Assembly: GCA_040752975.1 (NCBI GenBank)
Contig: JBFMHF010000008.1
Span: 22,323-86,322, forward strand
Source: JADLDB01 sp040752975
Lineage (GTDB): Bacteria; Myxococcota; Myxococcia; Myxococcales; Myxococcaceae
Direction of reading: 5' to 3'
DNA length: 64,000 nt
Within the stretch, counting starts at the first letter, position 1; each line of letters starts with the position of its first letter. Under the pieces are notes generated by a model. It did not search any database. It saw nothing but the letters and a program-made list of their open reading frames with translations, and was not told the DNA's origin. A program made the position numbers and the translations under genes. Below, one piece after another: positions 46,601 to 55,651 of the stretch.

Positions 46601-47446
46601 ATGCTCTCTCTGCTCCTCACCGCCCTCCTCGCCGCGCCGCTCGACACCTCGAAGGTGGCCGTCACCCGCACAGTTGCTGCGCGGCCGGTCGCGCCCGACG
46701 CCGCTGTGCAGTTGCCGCCGCTGGCCGACGAGCCGCTGACCGACGAAGCCCGCGCCGACCTCGAGGTGCTGCGGCTGCGCTTCTTCTCGCTCGCCGCTGC
46801 CGAGGGCCTCCCCGGCTTCGAGCCCCGCGCCGAGGTGGCCGCGGTGCCGAAGTTCCCCGGCGAAGGCGTCTTCGGCGTCGCGCGTACCGTGAAGGGCCAG
46901 CGCACCACCTGGACCTTCACCGCCGAGCGCCTGGTGCATGAGCGGCAGGGCCCCGGCTGCTGCCCGCCGTGCCCCTGTTCGCCTCCGCCCGGCTCCTGCG
47001 CGCCGTGCGCGAGGTGCGAGGACAAAGGCGACTGCCGCTTCACCACCGTCGGCACGCAGGTCGTCGTCACCTTCACCGTGGTGGGCCGCAAGCTGACCGC
47101 GCAGCACACGCTGGTGCAGGCCGTGTCCGGCTCCGTCCAGGTCGGGGCGCCGATACCGACGTTGTCCGTCGAGCGCGTGGAGCCGGCCAGCTCCCTCTTC
47201 GCCAAGACGGTGAAGGGCCGCGCGGCGATGCTGATGGCGTGCGCCCGCAAGGCGTCGAAGGTGGAGGGCGGGCGCGCCACGCTGGAAATCGAGCAGGACG
47301 TCGACGGCCGCGTCACCGAGGTGCGGGTGGTGCAGTCCAGCCTGGGCTCGGGCGTCGACGCGTGCCTCACCCGCAGCCTGAAGAGCCTGCGCACGACGGC
47401 GTTGGAGCAGCCGCTCACGTCGCGCGTGGTGCTGCGCTGCGAGTGA
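46601..47446 (+). CDS. secreted protein with AgmX/PglI-like C-terminal domain
   Basis: Exported protein of about 281 residues, with the signal MLSLLLTALLAAP. A Cys-rich loop (GCCPPCPCSPPPGSCAPCAR) lies in the middle (about 125-145). The C-terminus (about 200-281) matches the TonB-C-like domain of myxobacterial AgmX/PglI gliding proteins: LEIEQDVDGRVTEVRVVQSS, then VDACLTRSLKSLRT. The ATG at 46601 gives the best signal peptide; a GTG at 46562, overlapping the upstream stop, is possible and would be translationally coupled. A role in the envelope or motility machinery is inferred. Confidence 0.7.
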   Translation: MLSLLLTALLAAPLDTSKVAVTRTVAARPVAPDAAVQLPPLADEPLTDEARADLEVLRLRFFSLAAAEGLPGFEPRAEVAAVPKFPGEGVFGVARTVKGQRTTWTFTAERLVHERQGPGCCPPCPCSPPPGSCAPCARCEDKGDCRFTTVGTQVVVTFTVVGRKLTAQHTLVQAVSGSVQVGAPIPTLSVERVEPASSLFAKTVKGRAAMLMACARKASKVEGGRATLEIEQDVDGRVTEVRVVQSSLGSGVDACLTRSLKSLRTTALEQPLTSRVVLRCE

Positions 47447-47843
47447 AAGCGCCGTTCTCGCGGCCCGGCGGAGATTTCCCTCGAACGCGACGCGGTGAAC
47501 GCGCGGCCGAGGAAGCGCCCGCGGCGACGCAGACGAGGCTCCCGTTGGGCGCGACGCCTGAGGACGAACCATCGCTGGAACAGGCTCGAGCCGGGCGCGG
47601 TGCCGAGGATGGGCCACGCGGTGGCGGCAGACGGCCGCTGAGGAAGGGCGACCAAGTGCTTGCAGGGACGCGCCGCTGAGAATCGGCCATCGTCCGAGCA
47701 ACCCGCGCAAACGTCGCGCTCTTCACACGTCCGCAGGCCCAACGGACGAGAGCTCGCCCAGCGTACACGCAGCGCGGTGTGCACACCCCTGAGAAGGCGC
47801 GCTCGCTGGGAACTTCCCGCGCGCGCCGGTGTCGCACCCGCAC
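47447..47843. other. intergenic region, nothing convincing
   Basis: About 400 bases with no frame of clear coding character on either strand. The plus strand holds the start region of the following membrane-protein gene. No strong palindrome or promoter seen. Confidence 0.4.
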
Positions 47844-48686
47844 ATGAAGCTGCCCGACTGGTTGGACGTGGTGCTGGAAGGCGGTGCCCTCGAGCTGCAG
47901 CGGGCGCTGGCTGAGTACCGCGCGCTCCGGCGCCTCCTGGCGGGAGACTGGCGGTTGCACGCCGGGGAAGTGGCCGACCTCTGTCATCGGCTGCAGGCAC
48001 GGGAACACGCGGTGCACGCCGCCCTCGAACGCGCCCGTCGACGCGCCGCGCAGGACCCGGCCGCGCGGGGCGCACTCTCTCTCGCGAATGAAGTGGAGGC
48101 CGAACGCCAACGCCTCTTCCTCGCCCTCGGCAGCCGCGGCACCTTCGTCGCCCGCCTGCTGGACCGCGAGGAGCTCGCTCGCGACATCAGCTGGTTCTCC
48201 GTCGGCCTGCGCCGCTTTCGCGTCGAGCGCCGGGCTTTCCTCTTCCTCGGCGCTGTCGGCGCGTGGCTGGTCCCCTTCACTTCCTGGCTCATCGCCTCCG
48301 AGGGCGGCCGCGTCCTCACCGTGGTGGACTTCACCGCGCTCGGCGCCACGTGGCTCTCGTGGCTTCCGTTGGCCGCGCTGGCCGGGCTGGTGTCCGCCTT
48401 CGCGCTGCGCCTCCCCTCGTGGAGTTGGCTGGGAGTGAAGCCGCCCTCCATTTCCACGCCCGCCCTCCTGACACTCCTCACCGCGGTGGCCTCCCTCGGC
48501 GCGCGGCTGCCCTTCCTGTCCGGGCTCTTCCTGTCCCTCTCATGCGGACTCGCCTGCGCCCTGGCGCTGCTCACCTGGCGCGCACACCGGTCCGACCAGG
48601 GACTCCATCGCCTCGAGGCCCTCGCAGACGTCGCGCCCGCCGAGGCCGTCCGCGAGCCGCGACGCGCCCAGCGTTCCCCGGCATAG
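47844..48686 (+). CDS. hypothetical membrane protein, 280 residues
   Basis: N-terminal half is a charged helical region (LALAEYRALRRLL, ALERARRRAAQDPAAR), C-terminal half has about four membrane segments (FLFLGAVGAWLVPFTSWLIA, WLSWLPLAALAGLVSAFAL, LLTLLTAVASLGARLPFL, LSLSCGLACALALLTW). No family recognised. The ATG at 47844 is preferred; a GTG at 47829 five codons upstream is possible. It is followed 8 bases later by the Ntn-hydrolase gene. Confidence 0.65.
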   Translation: MKLPDWLDVVLEGGALELQRALAEYRALRRLLAGDWRLHAGEVADLCHRLQAREHAVHAALERARRRAAQDPAARGALSLANEVEAERQRLFLALGSRGTFVARLLDREELARDISWFSVGLRRFRVERRAFLFLGAVGAWLVPFTSWLIASEGGRVLTVVDFTALGATWLSWLPLAALAGLVSAFALRLPSWSWLGVKPPSISTPALLTLLTAVASLGARLPFLSGLFLSLSCGLACALALLTWRAHRSDQGLHRLEALADVAPAEAVREPRRAQRSPA

Positions 48687-48694
48687 TCGCGCCC

Positions 48695-49252
48695 ATGACC
48701 TGCGTCGTCGGGCTGGTGGACAAGGGCACGGTGTACATCGGCGTGGACTCCGCCGCAGTGCAGGGCTGGACGCGCCGCAAGTCGCGCGTCGCCAAGGTGT
48801 TCCACCGCGGCCCCTTCCTCATCGGCTACACCACCAGCTTCCGCATGGGGCAGTTGCTGCAACACCACCTCGACGTGCCGCCGCAGGAGGCCGGGCAGGA
48901 CGACGTGGCGTACCTGGTGACGCACTTCATCGAGAAGGCGCGCGCCCTCTTCAAGGAGAAGGGCTTCACCAAGGTGGAGTCCAACACCGAGAAGGGCGGG
49001 CAGTTCCTCGTCGGCTACAAGGGGCGCCTGTACACCGTGGAGAGCGACTTCCAGGTGGGCGAGCACGAGGAGGGCTACGACGCCATCGGCAGCGGCGCCG
49101 ACTTCGCCCTCGGCGCGATGGCCGCGCTGGAGAAGCTGAAGCCGAAAGAGCGCATCACCCGCGCGCTGGAAATCGCCGCCCACTTCAACATGGGCGTGTG
49201 CGGGCCCTTCTCCATCGAGGCGGTGGGGCCGGCGAAGCCCCCGAAGAAGTGA
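48695..49252 (+). CDS. proteasome-fold Ntn hydrolase
   Basis: Product of 185 residues with the N-terminal nucleophile layout of proteasome beta subunits and HslV. Removal of Met1 would expose Thr2 as Thr1 (MTCVVGLV); Asp18 in YIGVDSAA corresponds to Asp17 and Lys34 in SRVAKVF to Lys33. The Gly-rich GSGADFALGAM near residue 130 matches the conserved GSG loop with its serine. All catalytic residues are present, so it should be an active Thr hydrolase. No ATPase partner such as HslU or Mpa is adjacent. Similar stand-alone proteins occur in other bacteria and phages; substrate unknown. The ATG at 48695 makes Thr the second residue, which decides the start. Confidence 0.88.
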   Translation: MTCVVGLVDKGTVYIGVDSAAVQGWTRRKSRVAKVFHRGPFLIGYTTSFRMGQLLQHHLDVPPQEAGQDDVAYLVTHFIEKARALFKEKGFTKVESNTEKGGQFLVGYKGRLYTVESDFQVGEHEEGYDAIGSGADFALGAMAALEKLKPKERITRALEIAAHFNMGVCGPFSIEAVGPAKPPKK

Positions 49253-49253
49253 C

Positions 49254-50333
49254 TCACTCGCACAGCTTCGATGCGTTGCAGGCGCCCGCGCCGCCGCCCA
49301 CCTTCCCGCAGACCGTGCCCATGGGGCAGTCCGTGTCGTCGGCGCAGTCCACCTTCAGGTCGCCGTCGTCGTCGGTGAGGTTGGCGCAGTTGGCTTCCTT
49401 CTTCTTCAGGGCCGCGCACACGCAGTCCATGCCCCCGTCCGCCGAGCAGCTCTGCGCCTCGCAGCTCGCCTCTTCGCAGTCCCACTCGCCGTCGCAGTCG
49501 TTGTCCACGTCGTCGCGGCACAGCACGCTGCCCACCTCGGCCACCTGCACGCCGCCGTTGCACTTGCAGAGGAAGGTGGCGGTGCACTGGAAGTAGATGT
49601 CCGGCGGCGTGCAGTAGCGGCCCACGCAGTCTTCGTCGAGGCAGTCGGCCTGGGCGTCGTCGTCGTTGTCGAGGCCGTCGAGGCAGTTGAACTCCACCGC
49701 GCCGCCGTCGGCCACGCAGATTCCGCCGTCGGAGTAGCCCTTGCCCACGCAGTCTTCGTCGAGGCAGTCGATGATGCTGTCCCCGTCGTTGTCCATGCGG
49801 TCGCTGCAGGTGTCTTCCGCCCTCGCCAGCGACTCGCACCGGCAGCCCACGCCGCACACCTGCTTCTCGCAGTCCTCGTCGGCGCAGTCCTTCGTGCCGT
49901 CGTTGTCGTTGTCGAAGTCGTCGAAGCAGATGGTCTCGAGCCGCCGCTGGCACATGCCGTTGCGGCAGTCGTGGGTGGGCAGGCACGCCCGGTTGCACGC
50001 GCCGCAGTGGTTGGGGTCGGTTTGCAGGTTGAAGAGCTCGTCTGTCTGGCCGTTGCAGTCGTCGTCTTCGCCGTTGCAAATCTCCGCGCGGCCGCTGTTG
50101 TCCTTCACGCCGTCGCAGTCGTTGTCGAGGCCGTCACACACCTCGTCACCCGAGGGCTTGCAGCACACCGGGCTGCCGCTGGCGCGGGGCACGCAGGTGA
50201 AGCCGTCTCCTCCGCAGTCGGAGTCGCGCGTGCAGCTGTACACCTTGTCGTCGGAGAAGGTGACTTTGCAGGCGGCGACACCCAGGGCCAGCGACAGGAC
50301 GGCGAGCGCGAAGGACGAGGGCCTGTAACCCAT
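49254..50333 (-). CDS. MopE-like Asp/Cys-rich repeat lipoprotein
   Basis: Lipoprotein of 359 residues: signal MGYRPSSFALAVLSLALGVAAC with lipobox. It is composed of repeats of the form C-x-D-x-x-DND-x-DG-x-x-DC-x-D-x-DC (for example CSDRMDNDGDSIIDCLDEDC) with interspersed CNGEDDDCNG. Such Asp-rich repeats occur in MopE-type and thrombospondin-3-like proteins and usually bind calcium. Function otherwise unknown; a surface metal- or calcium-binding protein is likely. The ATG at 50333 gives the signal peptide. It converges with the Ntn hydrolase, one base apart. Confidence 0.82.
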   Translation of the reverse strand: MGYRPSSFALAVLSLALGVAACKVTFSDDKVYSCTRDSDCGGDGFTCVPRASGSPVCCKPSGDEVCDGLDNDCDGVKDNSGRAEICNGEDDDCNGQTDELFNLQTDPNHCGACNRACLPTHDCRNGMCQRRLETICFDDFDNDNDGTKDCADEDCEKQVCGVGCRCESLARAEDTCSDRMDNDGDSIIDCLDEDCVGKGYSDGGICVADGGAVEFNCLDGLDNDDDAQADCLDEDCVGRYCTPPDIYFQCTATFLCKCNGGVQVAEVGSVLCRDDVDNDCDGEWDCEEASCEAQSCSADGGMDCVCAALKKKEANCANLTDDDGDLKVDCADDTDCPMGTVCGKVGGGAGACNASKLCE

Positions 50334-50464
50334 GGTGCAGCGGCGGACGGTCGCCCAGTCCCCGGGTCAGCGCAAGGATGTTTCTCTCCCACATCCGAGA
50401 TTCCGTACCCAGCCCCGGCCCTTGCTAGGCTCGCAGTCCGTCCTCCTCGGGAGCTCCTTCCACC

Positions 50465-53400
50465 ATGCGCCTGCGCAGTGCAGTTGTCCTGATGTGTCTC
50501 GTCGTCGCTGGCTGTGACTGCCAGTCCAACCCTTCCACCAATGACGGCGGTGGCGGGGGCGCCGGCGGTGGCGGCGGGATGGGGGGCGGCGCGGGCGGCT
50601 GCCTGGGCGGTGGCGGCGGCGCGGGCGGTGGCGGTGGAATGACGATGTCCACCGACGGCGGCTGCGGCCTCGTCACCTGCGCCAGCGCCAACGCCAACTG
50701 CGGGCCCATCGGCGACGGCTGCGGCGGCCTCATCGACTGCGGGACGTGCAGCCTGCCCGAGACGTGCGGCGGCGGCGGCACGCCCAGCCAGTGCGGCGGC
50801 GACGCCGGTTGTATTCCCGTCACGTGCGCGCAGCTGGGCGCGGACTGCGGCCCCATGGCCGACCGCTGCGGAGGCCTCATCAACTGCGGCTCCTGCGCGC
50901 TGCCCGAAGTCTGCGGCGGCGGCGGCATCCCCGGGCGGTGCGGCCTCACCGGCTCCAACCTCACCGACGCCGGCACCTGCATCCCCACCACCTGCGCCCT
51001 GCAGGCGGCGACGTGCGGCGTCATCGGCGACGGCTGCGGAGGCCTGTTGAACTGCGGCAGCTGCGCCGGAGGCCTGTTGTGCGGCGGCGGCGGCGTGCCC
51101 TACCAGTGCGGCGGCGGCAACTCGTGCACCCCGCGCACCTGCGCCCAGTTGAACGCCACCTGCGGCCAGGTGGGCGACGGCTGCGGCGGCATCTTGAATT
51201 GCGGCAGCTGCACCCCGCCCAACGTCTGCGGCGGCGGCGGCCAGCCCAACCAGTGCGGCGGCGGCGTCACCTGCACCCCGCGCACCTGCGCCCAGGCCAA
51301 CGCCAACTGCGGCGCGGTGGGCGACGGCTGCGGCGGCATCATCAACTGCGGCACGTGTACGGCGCCCCAGGCGTGCGGGGCAGGCGGTGTGCCCAACCAG
51401 TGCGGCGGGCAGGTGGTGTGTGTGCCGAGGACGTGCGCGCAGCTGGGCGCCAACTGCGGCCCGGTGTCCGACGGCTGCGGGGCCATCATCGACTGCGGGA
51501 CGTGCACGGTGGCGGGAGAGACGTGCGGCGGAGGAGGCACGGCCAACGTGTGCGGCGCGCTGCCTCCGTGCGTGCCGAGGACGTGCGCGCAGCAGGGCGC
51601 CAACTGCGGTCAGGTGGGCGACGGCTGCGGCGGGCTGACGGCCAACTGCGGCACCTGCACCGGCCTCGACATCTGCGGCGGCGCGGGCATCCCCAGCGTG
51701 TGCGGCAGCGTGGTGCCCGACGGCGGCGCGGGCTGCACCAACCTCTGCTTGAACCAGGCGCAGTGCCCCGGAGTGGACGGCGGCACCACCTTCGTCGGCA
51801 CCGTCTACGCGCCCACCCAGGCCGACGCAGGTTACGGCCAGCCGGACCCGATTCCCGGCGCGCTCATCTACGTACCCAACGGGACGGTGACGCCCTTCGA
51901 CGCCGGCGTGTCCTGCGACCAGTGTGCGGACGGCGTGTCGGGCAGCCCGCTGGTGTCGACGACCTCGGCTACGGACGGCACCTTCCGGCTCAACAACGTG
52001 CCCTGCGGCGCGGGCGTGCAGGTGCCGGTCGTCATCCAGCTGGGCAAGTGGCGGCGGCAAATCACCGTGGACTCGCCCACCTGCTGCGCCACCACCGCGC
52101 TGACGCAGGAGCAGACGCGCCTGCCGCGCAAGCAGGCCGAGCAGCACCCCAACGACAACATTCCCCTCATCGCGGTGGTGACGGGGAGCGCCGACTCCAT
52201 CGAGTGCGTGCTGCCGAAGATTGGCATCGCGTCGGACCAGTACTCGAACGCCGGCGGCACCGGGCGCGTGCGCTTCTACCGGGACAACGGTGCGCAGTAC
52301 CCCGGCGGCTCGACGGCCGCGGCCACGCTGTTCGACAGCCTCGCCGAGATGAGGAAGTACGACATGATCATCCTCGACTGCGTGGGCAGCCAGCAGCTCA
52401 AGTCCATCAGCCGACGGGCCAACCTCGAGGCCTACGCCAACGCCGGCGGGCGCGTCTTCGCCAGCCACTTCGCCTACGTGTGGCTCTTCGACCGGGCGGT
52501 GGACCCGGGCGGCAACAACGTGGTGAGCCCCATCAGCTTCACCGGCACCGCCACGTGGACGCCGAGCTCGGCCAGCCCACCCAACCAGGACGCGTACATC
52601 GACACGTCCTTCCCCAAGGGCCTCACCTTCGCGCAGTGGGTGCAGCTGGTGAATGCCCAGGCGGCGTCGTCCACCCCTGCGGTGCCGCGCATTCGCATCA
52701 ACACCGTGCGCAACGACATGTCGGCCGTCATCCCCCCGGCGCAGCGCTGGGTGTACGGCGTCAACGGCACGCTGATGAACCTGCCCTTCCAGTACACCTT
52801 CAACACGCCCACGACGGCGACGCCGGCCAACCAGTGCGGGCGCGTGCTGTTCAGCGACTTCCACGTCATCAACGCGTCCAGCGGCGGCGCGACGTGGCCC
52901 AACCACTGTGCGGTGGGCCCGATGACACCGCAGGAGAAGGTGTTCGAGTACCTCATCTTCGACCTGTCCTCGTGCATCCAGCCCGACGTGCCGCCGCCGC
53001 AGAGCTGCACGCCGCTCACCTGCGCGCAGCTGGGCTTCGACTGCGGCCTGGCGGCCAACGGCTGCGGCGGCACGATGAACTGCGGCACCTGCACCGCGCC
53101 GGCCACCTGCGGAGGAGGCGGGGAAGCCAACGTCTGCGGCACCCCCTGCGTCCCGCGGACGTGCGCGCAGCTGGGCGCCAACTGCGGCATGCAGGGCGAC
53201 GGGTGCGGGGGCACCATCAACTGCGGCACCTGCACCGCGCCCCAGACGTGCGGCGGCGGGGGAACTCCCAACGTCTGCGGCGGCGGCGCGTGCGTGCCCA
53301 CCACCTGCGCGGCGCTGGGCTACAGCTGCGGCCAGCACGGCAACGGCTGCGGCGGGACCCTCAACTGCGGCACCTGCACCCCGCCCCAGACGTGCGGCGG

Positions 53401-54013
53401 CGGCGGCACCGTCGGCCAGTGCGGCGGCGGCATGTGCACGCCGCTCACCTGCGCGCAGCTGGGCTTCAACTGCGGGCTGCAGGGCAACGGTTGCGGTGGC
53501 CAGCAGAACTGCGGCACCTGCACCCCGCCCCAGACGTGCGGCGGCGGCGGTCAGCCCGGCATCTGCGGCGGCGGCGGCATGTGCACGCCGCGCACCTGCC
53601 AGCAGCAGGGCTTCGAGTGCGGCCTGCAGGGAGACGGCTGTGGCAACCAAATCGACTGCGGCCCGTGCCCGCCCAACCAGGTGTGCGGGGCGCAGGGCCC
53701 CGGCCTGTGCGGCGCCATCTCGTGCACGCCGCTCACCTGCGCGCAGCAGAACATCGGCTGCGGCCCGGCCGGTGACGGCTGCGGCAACATCATCCAGTGC
53801 GGCGCCTGCCCGCCCGGGCAGACGTGCGGCGGCGCGGGAGTGCCCGGGCAGTGCGGGACGCCTCCGTGCACGCCGCGCACCTGCGCGCAGGCGGGGGCCA
53901 ACTGCGGGCAACTGGGTGACGGCTGCGGCGGGACGCTGGACTGCGGCGTGTGCCCGCCCACGCAGACGTGCGGCGGCGGCGGCATCCCCAACGTGTGCGG
54001 CGGCATCGGCTGA
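50465..54013 (+). CDS. large lipoprotein with 7+7 Cys-rich repeats
   Basis: Lipoprotein of 1182 residues: signal MRLRSAVVLMCLVVAGC with lipobox and a Gly-rich linker (about 28-60). Seven Cys-rich repeats of about 45 residues follow (about 68-417). A central domain without Cys repeats comes next (about 418-848) with VYAPTQADAGYGQPDPIPGA, a carboxypeptidase-regulatory-like segment, and DMIILDCVGSQQLKSI with GGRVFASHFAYVW, reminiscent of a ThuA/class-I-amidotransferase-like fold. Seven more repeats close it (about 849-1178). The repeat unit is C-x-P-x-TCAQLGA-x-CG...GDGCGG-x-x-x-CG-x-C...CGGGG-x-P-x-x-CG. Probably a long surface fibre with a central functional domain. Confidence 0.83.
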   Translation: MRLRSAVVLMCLVVAGCDCQSNPSTNDGGGGGAGGGGGMGGGAGGCLGGGGGAGGGGGMTMSTDGGCGLVTCASANANCGPIGDGCGGLIDCGTCSLPETCGGGGTPSQCGGDAGCIPVTCAQLGADCGPMADRCGGLINCGSCALPEVCGGGGIPGRCGLTGSNLTDAGTCIPTTCALQAATCGVIGDGCGGLLNCGSCAGGLLCGGGGVPYQCGGGNSCTPRTCAQLNATCGQVGDGCGGILNCGSCTPPNVCGGGGQPNQCGGGVTCTPRTCAQANANCGAVGDGCGGIINCGTCTAPQACGAGGVPNQCGGQVVCVPRTCAQLGANCGPVSDGCGAIIDCGTCTVAGETCGGGGTANVCGALPPCVPRTCAQQGANCGQVGDGCGGLTANCGTCTGLDICGGAGIPSVCGSVVPDGGAGCTNLCLNQAQCPGVDGGTTFVGTVYAPTQADAGYGQPDPIPGALIYVPNGTVTPFDAGVSCDQCADGVSGSPLVSTTSATDGTFRLNNVPCGAGVQVPVVIQLGKWRRQITVDSPTCCATTALTQEQTRLPRKQAEQHPNDNIPLIAVVTGSADSIECVLPKIGIASDQYSNAGGTGRVRFYRDNGAQYPGGSTAAATLFDSLAEMRKYDMIILDCVGSQQLKSISRRANLEAYANAGGRVFASHFAYVWLFDRAVDPGGNNVVSPISFTGTATWTPSSASPPNQDAYIDTSFPKGLTFAQWVQLVNAQAASSTPAVPRIRINTVRNDMSAVIPPAQRWVYGVNGTLMNLPFQYTFNTPTTATPANQCGRVLFSDFHVINASSGGATWPNHCAVGPMTPQEKVFEYLIFDLSSCIQPDVPPPQSCTPLTCAQLGFDCGLAANGCGGTMNCGTCTAPATCGGGGEANVCGTPCVPRTCAQLGANCGMQGDGCGGTINCGTCTAPQTCGGGGTPNVCGGGACVPTTCAALGYSCGQHGNGCGGTLNCGTCTPPQTCGGGGTVGQCGGGMCTPLTCAQLGFNCGLQGNGCGGQQNCGTCTPPQTCGGGGQPGICGGGGMCTPRTCQQQGFECGLQGDGCGNQIDCGPCPPNQVCGAQGPGLCGAISCTPLTCAQQNIGCGPAGDGCGNIIQCGACPPGQTCGGAGVPGQCGTPPCTPRTCAQAGANCGQLGDGCGGTLDCGVCPPTQTCGGGGIPNVCGGIG
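50668..51715 (+). repeat. N-terminal block of seven Cys-rich coding repeats
   Basis: Seven in-frame repeats of about 135-150 bases coding TCAQ...GDGCGG...CGGGG units inside the 50465-54013 gene. One copy carries a short insertion (residues GSNLTDAGTC). Cys spacing is regular throughout. Confidence 0.8.
53008..54003 (+). repeat. C-terminal block of seven Cys-rich coding repeats
   Basis: Seven further copies of the same unit, about 140 bases each, with TCAQLGF/TCAQLGA variants. The number equals that of the N-terminal block, so the protein is close to symmetrical around its central domain. Confidence 0.8.
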
Positions 54014-54177
54014 CGCGAGGTGGACACGGCGGGCGGTACCCGCCGTGCGCGGCCGGGACGTGTGCACAGCGGCCGAGTCGGCGATTGTGGTGGTGCGGGA
54101 ATGCGCGCCGTGCCTCTTCGCCGCGTGCGCCGTCTGGCCGGGCGGCCGGCTGACGCGACAGCGCAGAAGTCCTCCAC

Positions 54178-55269
54178 TCAGTCGGCGCAGCAGCGGAAGC
54201 CGGTGGAGTAGTCCCAGTGTGTCACACCGTGCGCCGTCGTCGCGTAGAGGCAGCCGTTCCCGTTGATGACGGTGTCCACGTAGAAGCCGCCGCGGAAGGT
54301 GCCCGCCGGGTCCGCCGTCCACTCGTGGAGGTTGCCCATCATGTCGTGCACACCCTCGGCGCTGACGCAGCCCGACCGCGTCCCCGTGCGCGCGAGCCCT
54401 CCGTCGAGCTGGTTGAGGCACGGGCTGTCGAGGTGGCTGAAAATCCACGACGCGCCGGTGCCGTACAACTCCACCGCGGGGTGCACGCCGCGGGCGTCGT
54501 TGCAGACGCCGGGCTGCCGGGTGTTGCCGTACGGGTACGTGAAGTTGGAGGGCCCACGGCACGCGCGCAACCACTCCGCGTCGGTGCACAGCCGCTTGCC
54601 AGCCTCGGCGCACGCGGCAGCGGCCTGCACCTGCGTCACGTAGCCCTGAGGCACCGCGCCAGCGAGGGAGACGGCGCGGAGCCGGCGCGCACCGGGGTTG
54701 TGGAACGGGGAGAAGGCGCCTCCATCGACTTCCACGAGGCTGGCTTCGAACGCGTCGATGCAGAAGGTGTCCACGCGCAGCATGCCCGACGGGCACCCGC
54801 CAGTCCCCGGGGCCTCGGAGAGCCCGGCGCTGGGCAGCGGCCAGGCATTCGGGTCGCACGCCACCGCCGTGCGCGGCGTGCAGCACTGGATGTTGGCCGG
54901 TCCCGGGCAGAATCCCGGCGTCGGTTGCCTCGTCTCCACGCACTCCGACACGTCGATGCACGTGCCGGGGACGCCCATCGCGGTGCAGAGCGGAGGCGGC
55001 CCTCCGTCCAGCCCAGCATCGACTCCAGCGTCCGCGCCGGCGTCGGGCGCGCCCGCGTCGACTCCGGCATCGACGCCCGCGTCCGCCACGCCCGCGTCCG
55101 GACTCCCCGCATCGACTCCGGCATCGACACCCGCGTCCGCCACGCCCGCGTCCGGACTCCCCGCATCGGAGGACACCCCCGCGTCCGGGGCCGAGGCCTC
55201 GACACCACCGCACGCCGCGGCCAGGTGAAGCAGCAGCAGCCCACCCACCACGTGAAGGAGTGCACGCAC
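54178..55269 (-). CDS. formylglycine-generating-enzyme-like lipoprotein
   Basis: Exported lipoprotein of 363 residues: signal MRALLHVVGGLLLLHLAAAC with lipobox, an Asp/Ala/Gly linker built of repeats of DAGVDAG type (about 24-90), a Cys-rich stretch, then an FGE/SUMF1-type domain (about 150-363) with MLRVDTFCIDAFEASLVEVD, RLCTDAEWLRACRGP, MMGNLHEWTADP and a C-terminal GFRCC. Sulfatase-modifying and ergothioneine-type enzymes share this fold; many secreted members are carbohydrate-binding only. The catalytic Cys pair cannot be fixed by eye. The ATG at 55269 is used; its 5' end is tandemly duplicated upstream. Confidence 0.82.
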   Translation of the reverse strand: MRALLHVVGGLLLLHLAAACGGVEASAPDAGVSSDAGSPDAGVADAGVDAGVDAGSPDAGVADAGVDAGVDAGAPDAGADAGVDAGLDGGPPPLCTAMGVPGTCIDVSECVETRQPTPGFCPGPANIQCCTPRTAVACDPNAWPLPSAGLSEAPGTGGCPSGMLRVDTFCIDAFEASLVEVDGGAFSPFHNPGARRLRAVSLAGAVPQGYVTQVQAAAACAEAGKRLCTDAEWLRACRGPSNFTYPYGNTRQPGVCNDARGVHPAVELYGTGASWIFSHLDSPCLNQLDGGLARTGTRSGCVSAEGVHDMMGNLHEWTADPAGTFRGGFYVDTVINGNGCLYATTAHGVTHWDYSTGFRCCAD

Positions 55270-55541
55270 GTGGTGTGTCTACGCCTGCCCCGCGCCAGGC
55301 TCCAGCGCGTCGGCCCGGACAGGCGCGCGTCAGCCTCTCTGCGAGGAGGTGCTGCCGCAGGCCCGCGTTGAGGGCGGGGCCAGTGAAGCAGCAACAGCCC
55401 GCCCACCACGTGAAGGAGTGCACGCACGTGCTGTGTCTACGACTGCCCCGCCCAGGCTCCAGCGCGTCGGCCCCGGAGGACCGCGCGCGTCGGCCTCTCT
55501 GCGAAGAGGTGCTGCAGCAGGCCCGCGTTGACGGTGGAGCG
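55225..55541. repeat. tandem duplication of an FGE-like gene 5' end
   Basis: Two adjacent copies, 55225-55382 and 55383-55541, period 158 bases, about nine in ten positions identical. Copy 1 includes the first 15 codons of the FGE-like gene and its upstream region. Copy 2 repeats the same start (MRALLHVVGGLLLLH) but runs into a frame that does not continue into the domain. Thus the leader and presumed promoter of this gene have been copied in tandem. Confidence 0.85.
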
Positions 55542-55651
55542 GACTCGAGTGGGTGGGCGCTGCCCCGCGCCTTTCCGGAAAGAGGCCGCGGCGCGAGTGG
55601 TGCGCCCTCGCTGCGGGTGGCGCGGCGTCCGCGCGGCATCGGGTGAGGCCC

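Noticed and set aside
47600..47720. A minus-strand CxxC...CKH pattern like a SWIM zinc finger
   Set aside because: The frame is a shadow with no start, no conserved surroundings and no family length.
55383..55541. The second leader copy as a separate lipoprotein gene
   Set aside because: After the signal peptide the frame has no domain and runs antisense-like; treated as a tandem duplication instead.
50105..55639. An 1844-residue minus-strand ORF
   Set aside because: Shadow of the large Cys-rich lipoprotein and its repeats; no recognisable domain.
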